A stretch of 64,000 bases of DNA from Bin5 sp009843665. GTDB lineage: Bacteria; Chloroflexota; Anaerolineae; Caldilineales; Caldilineaceae. This document shows positions 7,165-15,799 of the stretch, one piece after another (position 1 is the stretch's first letter; every line of letters starts with the position of its first letter). The translations under genes were made by a program, and so were the position numbers. The notes below the pieces were generated by a model, which saw nothing but the letters and a program-made list of their open reading frames with translations, was not told the origin of the DNA and did no database searches. The stretch spans positions 5,580,001-5,644,000 of the forward strand of contig OZ244818.1 in assembly GCA_965220285.1 (NCBI GenBank). The letters run 5' to 3'.

Positions 7165-9336
7165 TCACGCGGGGCGCACTGAAACTTCATCACTCATCAC
7201 TCTGCCCTCTTCGACCACGAGTGCTATCCCTCCGCTGGCCAGCATATTGTCGGTCACGTCAAAAAGAGGTTCGTCGAGATCGTCGATGCAGCCTCGAAGG
7301 CGGTCGCCTTCCACCAGGAGGGCGAAGGCGTGGCTTTCGCCGTATTCCCATGGGAAGTCCGCCTCTGCCAGGACAGTGTCACCGTCAAGAGCCCGTATGA
7401 GACGGGCAACTCCACGGCCTTCGTCGGTTCGGCAGAGCAACAGGGCATAGTAGCGGCGCATCCCCTGCACTCTTGCCGCAATGCCAGCAGAACTACAGAG
7501 GTGGAGGGTGATTTCCGACTTTACTTCGTAGTCACGCCATTCTCTGGTTCCAGTCATCAGCAGGCCGCGGCCTCGATTCTGGACAAGCCGGAATGACTCC
7601 GGCCACCAGAAGTCGTAGCCGTCCACGCCGTTGACCCATGCACGTCTCCACATCAGGGGGAAGGACTTTTCCCAGAGGCGTCGATCGAGAGGCGTGTCCG
7701 GGCGCGCGAAGGTTACATTCGGTTCTCCCGTCCAGGTAAGATAGTCCAAGTAGATCTTGCCTTTCGTACGTTCGTCGCTATGAACGGCCACTCCGATTTC
7801 GGCGATTGGCTCGTTTCCGGCCCCCTCCACCGACCAGCTAAATGTATGACGTTCACCGGGCTGGAGCCTGCGGCCCGGTCCGGCCTCGAGGGTTAGTTCG
7901 TCGTCCAGCGAACGGAACCGGCGCAGATACAGACTTACATCCACGGCAAGTTCGTTGGCGGAGTCGGCCTCCAATGCGGCTGAAACGGTCTGTCCGGGAT
8001 AGATGGAAGGGGAAGCAAGTAATGCGTAACCCCGCCGCTCAAAGTAGTCGGCAGTCTCCTTTGACGGGATAAAGGTAGAGGTAGCAGCGCGGGCCGGGCG
8101 TCCCGTTGCGACGCCATCGAATTGGAGAGCCAGACTGCGGCTACCTGACTGGCTGTGGCCGGGCACGTTTTCAAGTGTCAGTGTGCCGCGGCTGTCAACG
8201 CCTTCGTCGGCCATGAAGCCCTGAACAGAGCCTGGGAGTTCGAAGTGGTAGCGGGCGCCATTCTTGGGGGATTGCAGGGGCAGCTGATAGAGTGCGCGCC
8301 CGACGTTGGCCACGTGCAGACTCTCGGTTACGGCATCGGTAATGGCCCTGCCCCCGTCGGCGGTTGGCAGATATAGCCGGTCAGACACTGGCCCGCGAAA
8401 GTCCGGGCCATCCTCAAGACCGGCCAGGCCGTTCTTAATTCCCAGGAGACAGCCAACGTTGCCGGAATTGCAGTCCGTGTCCCAGCCGCTGGTGTTTACG
8501 ATCATCAGCGACCTCTGGAAACTGTCGTCTCCGTGAAGAAGGGCATGGATGATGAGCGCGTGATTGGGTACCATGTGGCAGTTGCCACCGAACTTGTCGT
8601 AGCCGAAGTTGGCGGCGATCTGCTCGCGTGTTGCGCGCCAATCGTCTCCGTGGCGCGCATGCCACTCCCGAATCTGGTCGATCATTGTGCGAATGAGGGA
8701 GTCTTCCGGAATGACTGTCAGGCCGGTGTCAATAAGCTTCTGGATATCCTTTTCAACAAAGGCCTGAGCTTCCATGGCGGCCAGCACCTGCGCGCCGTGA
8801 ATGGCGACGCCGTCGTGGGAGACGCTTGCGGCGCGCCGCGCCAAATCGGCTGCCAGCTCAGGGTTTCCAGGCGCGACCATGGCCCACCCGTCAATGAAGA
8901 TTTGGGCCCCGATCTGCTCAGCGACGACCTGGCCGTTCAGGGCCATCGAACCGCTGTGCGGGGCGGGAGTACCTTCTTTCAGACGCAGGTAGGCCGTATG
9001 CTCGGTAGAGTTTCCCATCCCTCCCCACCACAGGATCGTGCGTTCTTCGATTATGTAGTTCAGCCAGCTCTGCCCGATTTGCGCCGCAGAGACAGCCCGA
9101 CTGTTGCCATAGTCGGGCAGGGCGCGCAGAAAGGTGAATGTGCCGGAAATGTCATCGTCGGTGACAATAAGCGGCACATCGAGATGCTCGTGGACGTAGT
9201 AGTTGATTTCGCCAAACTGTTCGTTCAGCACTTCATAGCTCCAGCCTTCAAAAGGCCTCCCCAGATAGACTCCTATCAGCTTACCCAGTACGCCGGCGTA
9301 GACTCGTTCGGTATAGTCGCTTGGAATAGACATCAT
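7165..9336 (-). CDS. ADP-ribosylglycohydrolase with C-terminal beta-sandwich region
   Basis: The N-terminal half (about residues 1-350) is an ADP-ribosylglycohydrolase (ARH/DraG) fold. It has GVLGKLIGVYLGRPFEG, the metal site TDDD (VTDDDISGTFTFL, about residue 58), SHDGVAIHGAQVLAAM, and the second metal motif DTDCNSGNVGCLLG (about 290). These residues are expected to hold the two Mg ions, so catalysis should be intact. The second half (about 370-723) is beta-rich; its end (YEVKSEITL...SAGIAARVQG) resembles concanavalin/LamG-like domains, perhaps for ligand or glycan binding. A good Shine-Dalgarno (AGGAG) favours the second of two adjacent ATGs (9333). Relatives in this size class may act on N- or O-glycosidic substrates other than ADP-ribosylated proteins. 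Confidence 0.85.
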   Translation of the reverse strand: MMSIPSDYTERVYAGVLGKLIGVYLGRPFEGWSYEVLNEQFGEINYYVHEHLDVPLIVTDDDISGTFTFLRALPDYGNSRAVSAAQIGQSWLNYIIEERTILWWGGMGNSTEHTAYLRLKEGTPAPHSGSMALNGQVVAEQIGAQIFIDGWAMVAPGNPELAADLARRAASVSHDGVAIHGAQVLAAMEAQAFVEKDIQKLIDTGLTVIPEDSLIRTMIDQIREWHARHGDDWRATREQIAANFGYDKFGGNCHMVPNHALIIHALLHGDDSFQRSLMIVNTSGWDTDCNSGNVGCLLGIKNGLAGLEDGPDFRGPVSDRLYLPTADGGRAITDAVTESLHVANVGRALYQLPLQSPKNGARYHFELPGSVQGFMADEGVDSRGTLTLENVPGHSQSGSRSLALQFDGVATGRPARAATSTFIPSKETADYFERRGYALLASPSIYPGQTVSAALEADSANELAVDVSLYLRRFRSLDDELTLEAGPGRRLQPGERHTFSWSVEGAGNEPIAEIGVAVHSDERTKGKIYLDYLTWTGEPNVTFARPDTPLDRRLWEKSFPLMWRRAWVNGVDGYDFWWPESFRLVQNRGRGLLMTGTREWRDYEVKSEITLHLCSSAGIAARVQGMRRYYALLLCRTDEGRGVARLIRALDGDTVLAEADFPWEYGESHAFALLVEGDRLRGCIDDLDEPLFDVTDNMLASGGIALVVEEGRVMSDEVSVRPA

Positions 9337-9946
9337 ATTGCTCCTGGATGGTGCGCGTCTTTGCTGACGCGCTCATTTCATTCATCGTGGACCGTGTGTC
9401 TAGATGGTGGGTCAATGGCATTCTCGTCTGTGTGTTGGACGAGAGTTAATGAGCGTTTACGAGTGTTTGCGTGATGTCATGACTTCAGTACATGGGAGTT
9501 GTCCGATAGGCTATGAAGAGGGATTCGCTGGTGTGCGTGGGAACGTCCGAGGTCAAACGAGAGATGTACAAGAGATGTACGTTCTGTGATGTGGCATAAC
9601 GCAGTTGGCGTCCAATGTAGGGTCGGGTCGGGTAATGTCGGGCGAAAATTTCTTGTTCCGGCTCTTGTTGTCGTTACGCTTATGGATGGGTTTTTCCGTT
9701 TCCGCCGTCAGTTCCCCGGTGCTGGCAGCCTCTCCACGACTCTAGACTTCGACTCCACATTCATTGTCGGGGACCAGATCTATGATTGGCCAAAGGGAGA
9801 AAAGAGGAAGCCAGTTTATGGGGCGCGGAAACCGCTTACAGCTGGACTGATACTCTTGTAACCCGAGACGGAAACGCTTTGAATCCTGTCGCGCTTTGAC
9901 CACACGTGAGCAGCGGGAGATCCTGCGCTACTACGAAAAGATAAGG
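9337..9946. other. Intergenic region, no recognised gene
   Basis: This 610-base gap lies upstream of the ADP-ribosylglycohydrolase gene and downstream of the Nudix gene, both on the minus strand. A small direct repeat (GAGATGTAC twice, near 9560-9580) is visible. The open frames here have no ribosome binding site or family resemblance. The promoter for the downstream gene is probably inside but I could not pick it out. Confidence 0.4.
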
Positions 9947-10702
9947 CTACTTGTATTCAGGCCAATAGAACTCACGTTTGGTGGGATCATCGTAACCGTC
10001 CATCCATGAGTTCCTCAGTCCCGGCGTCTTAATTGCCGCCTCGACGATGGCCCGATTGAAGTCGCCTACAAGCTCATGCTGCAAATACTCGCTGACGGGC
10101 ATCCACAGGCACTCGTCGATCTCCCAGTCGTCACGTTCAATGGCATGGGTCAGCGGCGAGAGCCTGCAGATGAAGTATATGTCCGACTTTCCATAGCGGT
10201 ATCCGTGCCAGTGCCGCCAGCAGACCACGGCCTCGAATTTCGTCTTTATCCCGGTCTCTTCAAGAACCTCACGCACGACAGCTGTAGCCAGGTGCTCGCC
10301 CGGATGGAGCGCGCCACCGGGCAGCTTATAGTATGGACGGGACGAACCGCGATGCCTCTCTGAGACGACCAACAGCTCCCGGTTATCATTTATCACAACG
10401 CCGCCCGCTCCGATGTAGTGGGTAGCATACCCTGGTACCAAGGCATCTTCCTGAAGTTTGCGGACGAGCAAGACGTAGTTTGGCTCGGTATGGTGGAATT
10501 CAAAGCCGGCCGCCGTGGAAATGGGAATGAAGGAGGCTCGATCAATCGGTAGGTGCAGCCAGACGAGAAAGCGGCCGTCCTGAATCCACTTTACGAGAGA
10601 AGAGGCGAGCCCTTGTTCGAAGGAATGAACGTCAGTGGGCAGGTCTTCGGTATTGATCTCGATGCCGTTGAATCGGTTGACAGCATGGGGCAGAATGTTC
10701 AT
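9947..10702 (-). CDS. Nudix hydrolase with NUDT6-like N-terminal domain
   Basis: A 251-aa Nudix pyrophosphohydrolase. The Nudix box is complete: GALHPGEHLATAVVREVLEE followed by TGI (G-x5-E-x7-REVxEExGI), about residues 128-150. The first 95 residues (FNGIEINTEDLP..., WLHLPIDRASFIPISTAAGFEFHHTEPNYVLL) match the pre-Nudix domain of human NUDT6 and the plant NUDT2/7 group. Plant members of that group hydrolyse ADP-ribose and NADH. Its minus-strand neighbour downstream is an ADP-ribosylglycohydrolase, so an ADP-ribose substrate is plausible. The ATG follows a good Shine-Dalgarno (AAGGTGA). Confidence 0.88.
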   Translation of the reverse strand: MNILPHAVNRFNGIEINTEDLPTDVHSFEQGLASSLVKWIQDGRFLVWLHLPIDRASFIPISTAAGFEFHHTEPNYVLLVRKLQEDALVPGYATHYIGAGGVVINDNRELLVVSERHRGSSRPYYKLPGGALHPGEHLATAVVREVLEETGIKTKFEAVVCWRHWHGYRYGKSDIYFICRLSPLTHAIERDDWEIDECLWMPVSEYLQHELVGDFNRAIVEAAIKTPGLRNSWMDGYDDPTKREFYWPEYK

Positions 10703-11138
10703 CGGGTCACCTTTTGGAAAAGAGATTGCTTACCGGACCTGCGCCACTGCTGCTAGTCTACGCCCGGCACAGTTGAAGAGTTCAGAAAGAAGAGGCACAA
10801 TTCCCTTGTCACTGGCTGGATGATGGGTTTGCAGCACAGAACGGACCGCAGCCGGGAACATCCGAGTGTTCAAGAAGAGTGATACCAGGATTTGGGTCAC
10901 GAATCAGACTTTATTCGACCTATTTTAGTCGCCCATGTTGCACAAATCAAGTTAATGATGGCGCATTTCTTTGAAGGGGTATAGTGGAGAGACCTTAAGG
11001 ATGTGCTATTCTGATTTCAAGTTGCCGGGGCAGACTTCCCAAGAATAGTACGGTTGGATCCAGTCGCACTGGCGCACAGATGGCCTGCCCCCGTCTCCAC
11101 AACTTCAACCAAGGTAGAAGAGTAAAGGAGAATGAGCT
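10703..11138. other. Divergent intergenic region (Nudix / dienelactone hydrolase)
   Basis: A 436-base gap between divergent genes; it must hold promoters for both. Around 10900-11010 it is AT-richer, with candidate -10 hexamers such as TATAGT near 10980, but I could not find a properly spaced -35 partner. No gene or hairpin of note was seen. Confidence 0.4.
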
Positions 11139-11897
11139 ATGTACACAACCGATCAGTATGAGGGCATGCTCGCGGAAACAGTCGCAATTCGCGGCGGAGA
11201 CGGAGGACGAGTCCTTGCTTACTGCGCCCGTCCTCTTGGGTCAGGCCCGTTTCCAGGCGTGGTATTGATCCATCACATGCCGGGCTGGGACGAATGGTAC
11301 CGAGAGGCAACTCGCAGGTTCGCCCATCATGGATACGTTGCTATCTCGCCAAATCTTTACGAAAGATTCGGACACGGTTCGCCGGAGGATGTAGCAGCGG
11401 CGGTACGGGCAGACGGCGGCGTGCCCGATGACCAAGCCGTTGCCGATCTGGAAGTTTCGATGCAATATCTACGGGCATTGCCCTATGTGAACGGCAAGAT
11501 AGGCGTATTTGGCACGTGCTCCGGCGGTCGGCATGCGGTGCTCGTAGCGAGCCGCGTAAACGGTTTCGATGCGGTCGTCGACTGTTGGGGAGGCGGTGTA
11601 GTGATGCCGGATGACCAGCTTACACCGCAGAGACCTGTTGCTCCCATTGACTACACTGCCGACCTAGACTGCCCCGTATTGGGTCTGTTCGGCACCGAGG
11701 ATCACAGCCCGACAACGGCTGACGTCGCCGTACATGAAGAGGCCCTCAAGAAACATGGAAAGGAGTTCGAATTCCACATGTATGAGGGGGCGGGGCACGG
11801 CTTTTTCTACTACCACCGGCCAAGCTATCGTCAGGCCCAGGCAGTCGACGGTTGGGAAAAGATCTGGGCGTTTCTTGGCCAGATACTGTCAAGTTGA
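11139..11897 (+). CDS. Dienelactone hydrolase family protein
   Basis: An alpha/beta-hydrolase of the dienelactone hydrolase family (252 aa, typical length). The nucleophile is Cys127 in GTCSGGRH. The family's early strand (PFPGVVLIHHMPGWDEWYREATRRFA...GYVAISPNLY) is present, as are an acidic residue in LFGTEDHSPT and the catalytic His in GAGHGFFYY. Cys rather than Ser as nucleophile separates it from general esterases. The ATG is preceded by AAAGGAG at good spacing. It is followed by a small DUF6295-like gene on the same strand. The substrate is unknown; with no aromatic-degradation genes nearby, a general carboxylester or lactone is as likely as dienelactone. Confidence 0.88.
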   Translation: MYTTDQYEGMLAETVAIRGGDGGRVLAYCARPLGSGPFPGVVLIHHMPGWDEWYREATRRFAHHGYVAISPNLYERFGHGSPEDVAAAVRADGGVPDDQAVADLEVSMQYLRALPYVNGKIGVFGTCSGGRHAVLVASRVNGFDAVVDCWGGGVVMPDDQLTPQRPVAPIDYTADLDCPVLGLFGTEDHSPTTADVAVHEEALKKHGKEFEFHMYEGAGHGFFYYHRPSYRQAQAVDGWEKIWAFLGQILSS

Positions 11898-11956
11898 GCT
11901 TTGAACCGGGAGATAAACAGGCCAAAGAGGCATTTCATGCCGGGGGGAAAGAAATC

Positions 11957-12238
11957 GTGTGTACAATGATAGTTCAAAAGGTCTCTGTCGATGGGTTTGG
12001 CAAAGGAGCCAACGGCTGGTTTGACATGAACCAGGCGAACGTCAGCTGGGATCACCCCTTCCACGCGCCGGAGGAACACGCCCTCAACATCGACTTCGTC
12101 AATGAGAGCTACGGGCCCGGCGCCCGCGTGGCAGTGGAGTTGAGCGTCGAAGGGGCACGCCAACTGGTGGAGACGATTCAGTCCGTACTCGGGGAAGCTG
12201 AGAACAGAGGGCTGGTTGGGGAAGAGGGTCCGGGTTAG
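11957..12238 (+). CDS. DUF6295-like small protein, GTG start
   Basis: Encodes 93 aa from a GTG at 11957. I chose this start because the resulting MCTMIVQK...GFGKGANGWF...DHPFHAPEEHALNIDFVN fits, as I recall it, the DUF6295 pattern (MCTY, GSGKG, GWF, DHPxHAPxEHTLNIDF). A purine-rich Shine-Dalgarno (GGGGGGAAAG) lies just upstream. A longer frame back to 11852 would overlap the dienelactone hydrolase and is probably not used. The protein has conserved His and Asp residues but no known activity, no signal peptide and no membrane segment. It may be co-transcribed with the hydrolase 59 bases upstream. Confidence 0.7.
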   Translation: MCTMIVQKVSVDGFGKGANGWFDMNQANVSWDHPFHAPEEHALNIDFVNESYGPGARVAVELSVEGARQLVETIQSVLGEAENRGLVGEEGPG

Positions 12239-12323
12239 TCAAGCCGCCGGATTGGAAAGGAGTGCGCAGGCGCAGAGCCTCTCTTCCGCTGGGGTGTGTT
12301 CGGATAACCTGCCAGGGAGCCAT

Positions 12324-13568
12324 TCAGTCTCGGTAGGGGTCGTACTCGTTTTCGCCGGCCATGGCCACGCCTAACGGCCTGAGCGTATGGAGAATGCGAA
12401 TCGTGTTCCGGTGATGCTCCAGAACCTCTGGCAGGCGTTTGTAGGCCTGGGGCGCCTCGTCCGTCCCCGCCCCGCGCAACGTAGCACCTATCTTCCGGAC
12501 CGAGTCCAGCATTTGCTTGCGGGGGATTTGCCCTGCCTTCACCTGGATTTTGCGCCCTTTCTTCCAGCGGAAACGGCCGGCAGCCTGGGTGCGCGACATC
12601 AGGCGACCCGCACCGTGGACGGTCGAATAGAGAGCCAATTGGCCTTCCCGGCTTTCCACGCCCTCCAGAACGACCGAAATGTCTCCCATCGAGCCGCCGA
12701 CGAAGCCCTTCTGGCCGGGGAATGCCGGTGTTGCTCCTTTGCGGGTAACCCAAAGCGTTTCGCCTCTGTGCTCCTCGCTCCAGGCGAAATTGTGGTGATT
12801 GTGAATCTCTTCGACGATCCTGGCGCCCAACAGCTTGGCAACCCGATTGCAGACCCAATCCCGCCCTGCGTAGGCATAGCGGCCAGCCAAAAGCATACAG
12901 GCCAGGTACTCCCGGCCCAGGTCTGATTCAGTTTCGAGCAGGCTGGGAACAACGTCCAAAGCGCTTCGCCGGCGGCGGGACCGCTTGCTGCCAGCAGATG
13001 CGGGCTGCTGTTGCCCGGCCCGTTCGCGGTCGGCCGCCTTCATGAAGTGCGTGGCGAGACGGTGGCCGAGCCCCCTCGACCCAAAGTGGACGCCGATCCA
13101 GATGCGGCTTTTCTCATCCTCGAAAATGTCGACGTAGTGATTGCCGCTGCCGACCGTTCCCAGCTGCTCGGCGGCCAGCTTTTTGAGATTGTGTGCAACG
13201 GGCAGATGCCACGCCGGATCATCGTCGAACAGATTATGATCGACCCTCTCCTTGTTCTTGCGACCGATGCCAAAAGAAATCGTTCGCCAAACGTCATCCA
13301 TGATCGTTTGAATGTTAGCTTTAACTTCACCCGCGGGGATATCCAATCGGACGGCTTTGTTGCCGCAGGCGATATCGTAACCGACGCCGGCAGGATTCAG
13401 CTTGTCACGATAGGCTACCACGCCGCCGATGGGAACGGAATAGCCCAGATGGTGGTCGGCCATCAAGGCTACCGCATCTGCTTCGCCGGCGCAGTTGAGT
13501 ATCTGGGCGACCGCGTTGTCCAGGGGATCGCCCCAGACGGGAACGCCATGAATCATTTCAACGGTCAT
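12324..13568 (-). CDS. rtcB: RtcB family RNA ligase
   Basis: RtcB joins RNA 2',3'-cyclic phosphate or 3'-phosphate ends to 5'-OH ends using GTP and Mn. The 414-aa protein keeps the metal- and GMP-binding motifs: GVGYDIACGNKA with the metal-ligand Cys (about residue 90), GTVGSGNHYVDIF, GVHFGSRGLGH, HNHHNFAW, PGQKGFVGGSMGD, and STVHGAGRLMSR, which carries the His that becomes guanylylated. Between the third and fourth motifs there is a basic low-complexity insert (SAGSKRSRRRRSA, about residues 195-210) not usual in the family. No archease or RNA-cyclase gene is adjacent. Target RNAs are unknown. Confidence 0.9.
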   Translation of the reverse strand: MTVEMIHGVPVWGDPLDNAVAQILNCAGEADAVALMADHHLGYSVPIGGVVAYRDKLNPAGVGYDIACGNKAVRLDIPAGEVKANIQTIMDDVWRTISFGIGRKNKERVDHNLFDDDPAWHLPVAHNLKKLAAEQLGTVGSGNHYVDIFEDEKSRIWIGVHFGSRGLGHRLATHFMKAADRERAGQQQPASAGSKRSRRRRSALDVVPSLLETESDLGREYLACMLLAGRYAYAGRDWVCNRVAKLLGARIVEEIHNHHNFAWSEEHRGETLWVTRKGATPAFPGQKGFVGGSMGDISVVLEGVESREGQLALYSTVHGAGRLMSRTQAAGRFRWKKGRKIQVKAGQIPRKQMLDSVRKIGATLRGAGTDEAPQAYKRLPEVLEHHRNTIRILHTLRPLGVAMAGENEYDPYRD

Positions 13569-13643
13569 TGATTCACCAAAGACTTGAGTGGGAAGACAAC
13601 AGACAGGCCACCCAACTTGAATGGTATTTCGGTGCGGTTTCTG

Positions 13644-14753
13644 CTAGGCCGGCCTGACTCCGCTATAGAGGCCCTCGGGCAGCGGTCGCGGGCGCTGGCA
13701 ACTCGTGGTCAACTCTACATGCTGCCCTGTCTCAGACGCAACAAGAATTGCTTCCATGATTTCAAGCACATGTAAGGCCATTTCGCAGCTGGCTCTGTGC
13801 GGCTCCCCCTCTACGGTGCTGACCGCCATATCGGCGGGGCCTATGCCCCGGCTATTGCCAGAATGGCCGAATCTCAGCGGCAGATCCTTCCAGGAATCGT
13901 CATCATATGTGCGAACTTGCAGCGGCCCGCCGAAAGTGTTCGGATCGGGAAGGTTGAGCGTTCCCGTGGCGCCGTACAACTCGATTCGAGGCAGGCCGGA
14001 TGCCTGTGTGTCAAAGGTGGTGATGATGGTGCCGATGGCGCCGCGCTCGAAGTCGAGAATGCCGGTAACGTAGGTTGGCACCTCTACGTGGATAACCTCG
14101 CCTTTGCGCGGCTGGCTGTGGATTGTACGCTTCGACCAGGTAGCTCTACCTGAACCGGTTACGCGACTCACCGGCCCGAGCAGATGAACCATAGCAGTCA
14201 GATAGTAGACGCCCATGTCCAACATTGGGCCGCCGCCTGGCTTATAGAAGAAACCCGGATTTGCATGCCAGTACTCGTGTCCACGGCTCATCATGAATGC
14301 GTTAACCGCCACCGGTGCACCGATTTTTCCTTCATCCAGATAAAGTCGCGCCGATTGATGTCCGGCGCCGAGAAAAGTGTCCGGTGCACAGCCAATACGA
14401 AGATTCCTGCCGGCGGCAAGCTCCGCCAGCGCCTTCCCCTCGGAAAAGGTCGCAGCCAGCGGCTTCTCGCTATAGACGGATTTCCCAGCTTCCAAGGCCG
14501 CCTTACTGACAGGAAAGTGCGCCGTGGGAGGCGTGAGATTGAGAACAATATCGATTTCCGGCGCGGCGTAGAGGTCGTCCAGCGACAAGACGGTCAGGCC
14601 ATACTTTTCGGCCTGCGTTTGTGCCGCTGCCGGAATCACGTCGGCGCAGGCGACAATGTCGATCTCGGGCAGTTCACGGATGACTTCAATGTACCTGGTG
14701 CTGATGATACCGCAACCTACCAGACCGATACGCGCCGGCAGTTCCATCGTCAT
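13644..14753 (-). CDS. Gfo/Idh/MocA family oxidoreductase
   Basis: A 369-aa NAD(P)-dependent oxidoreductase of the glucose-fructose oxidoreductase/inositol dehydrogenase family. The N-terminal Rossmann fold has the glycine motif GLVGCGIIS (about residues 10-18), then LNLTPPTAHF and the catalytic-site SEKPLA (about 92-97). The C-terminal beta-sheet domain contains GGGPMLDMGVYYLTAMVHLLG, where the conserved Asp and Tyr replace the usual GGxxxDxGxH. The start follows an AGGAGAAAG Shine-Dalgarno. A ThuA-like gene ends 50 bases upstream on the same strand, a frequent pairing in sugar-derivative catabolism. Confidence 0.9.
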   Translation of the reverse strand: MTMELPARIGLVGCGIISTRYIEVIRELPEIDIVACADVIPAAAQTQAEKYGLTVLSLDDLYAAPEIDIVLNLTPPTAHFPVSKAALEAGKSVYSEKPLAATFSEGKALAELAAGRNLRIGCAPDTFLGAGHQSARLYLDEGKIGAPVAVNAFMMSRGHEYWHANPGFFYKPGGGPMLDMGVYYLTAMVHLLGPVSRVTGSGRATWSKRTIHSQPRKGEVIHVEVPTYVTGILDFERGAIGTIITTFDTQASGLPRIELYGATGTLNLPDPNTFGGPLQVRTYDDDSWKDLPLRFGHSGNSRGIGPADMAVSTVEGEPHRASCEMALHVLEIMEAILVASETGQHVELTTSCQRPRPLPEGLYSGVRPA

Positions 14754-14803
14754 TGCACTTTCTCCTGGAGCATTTGCTTAGCGGACAGAAGCCCTGGACA
14801 TTG

Positions 14804-15454
14804 TCAGTCTCCCGCCGCCCAGATTATTCCCCTGCGCACGATTTCCCTGGCCTCGGGGACATCAAAGTCCTTTGCCACATGCCCCAGCGAGCAGTAAAAG
14901 ATCTTACCCTGTCCCCAGCGCCGTTTCCACACGACCGGCATGACTGTCCCCTCGATCCAAGGTGCGTGGTTGCCGGAGAATGTCGTGGTGGCAATCACCT
15001 CGTTGCTTGGGTCCACGTGCATCAGGTACTGTTCACTGTGCATGGCAAAGTCGCTCAGGCCCGAAGTTATGGGGTCGCTGTGATCAACGATGTTCACTGT
15101 ATAGTCGATGATATTTCCAGGATGGGCTACCCATTGCCCGCCGACCATGAACTGATAGTCGGGATTCTGGCGAAAGGCGTCGGCCATACCACCGTGCCAG
15201 CCGGCAAAGCCGACCCCGTTTGCAATTGTGTCGAGGAGGCCCTTTTCCTGCTCCTTGGTGATGGAACTCATCGTATAGACTTGCGTGATTACATCGTAGG
15301 CGGCCATGCGCTCCGCGTCGGTGTAGACGTCGAGCGAAGTCTCGACGTCTACGTCGAAGCCAGCCTCTTCTATCAGCGGCGCGAAGATATCCACGCACTG
15401 CTTCGGTTCGTGGCCTTCCCAGCCACCCCACATCATGAGCGATTTCTTTGCCAT
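14804..15454 (-). CDS. ThuA-like domain protein
   Basis: ThuA-family protein with a class-I glutamine amidotransferase-like fold (216 aa). It starts MAKKSLMMWGGWEGHEPKQ and contains DVITQVYTM, the GVGFAGWHGGMADAF elbow, GGQWVAHPGN, and the C-terminal HVAKDFDVPEAREIVRRGIIWAA that is typical of ThuA proteins found beside Gfo/Idh dehydrogenases. A longer open frame reaches 15577, but the ATG at 15454 is preceded by a strong AAGGAG and begins exactly at the domain. In rhizobia ThuA/ThuB handle 3-ketotrehalose; here only a sugar-catabolism role together with the adjacent dehydrogenase can be inferred. Confidence 0.88.
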   Translation of the reverse strand: MAKKSLMMWGGWEGHEPKQCVDIFAPLIEEAGFDVDVETSLDVYTDAERMAAYDVITQVYTMSSITKEQEKGLLDTIANGVGFAGWHGGMADAFRQNPDYQFMVGGQWVAHPGNIIDYTVNIVDHSDPITSGLSDFAMHSEQYLMHVDPSNEVIATTTFSGNHAPWIEGTVMPVVWKRRWGQGKIFYCSLGHVAKDFDVPEAREIVRRGIIWAAGD

Positions 15455-15799
15455 GGGTCTAAAACTCCTTGTCGTTGTACTTAGTCTCGCGTTTCCCGCG
15501 CAGGACTTCACCAGTTCACGGGGCGTCGGATAGCGGCCTGCAGCAACCACAGAGAAGCGGCCTGGAGGTGGGGACACACTCTCGCCGCGGCGAATGCCGT
15601 GACGGCAAGTATAGCACCGGGACTGTGAAGTTACAATGAAATCGGCTGATTGAACTGACAGGCCGCGCCCAGGTGGCGGAGGACACTGGGCACGCGCAGA
15701 ATAGGAATTCTGCCCAGCTCAAAGTAGCTGCTGCCTAGGGGTTTTCGAAATGACTTAGGGCGTGTCGACGTCTATTCCTCGGTCAGACTCCAAAGTAGC
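15455..15799. other. Intergenic region between P450 and ThuA genes
   Basis: A 345-base gap between two minus-strand genes. It should contain the promoter of the ThuA-dehydrogenase pair. I saw no convincing -35/-10 pair, hairpin with U tract, or gene. Confidence 0.4.

Noticed and set aside
8533..9474. Long plus-strand open frame (313 codons) opposite the ADP-ribosylglycohydrolase gene
   Set aside because: It lies antisense to a gene with clear family motifs, has no recognisable domain, and reflects GC-rich codon use on the other strand.
9586..9861. 91-codon plus-strand ORF upstream of the Nudix gene
   Set aside because: No convincing ribosome site, composition unlike neighbouring genes, no recognisable domain.
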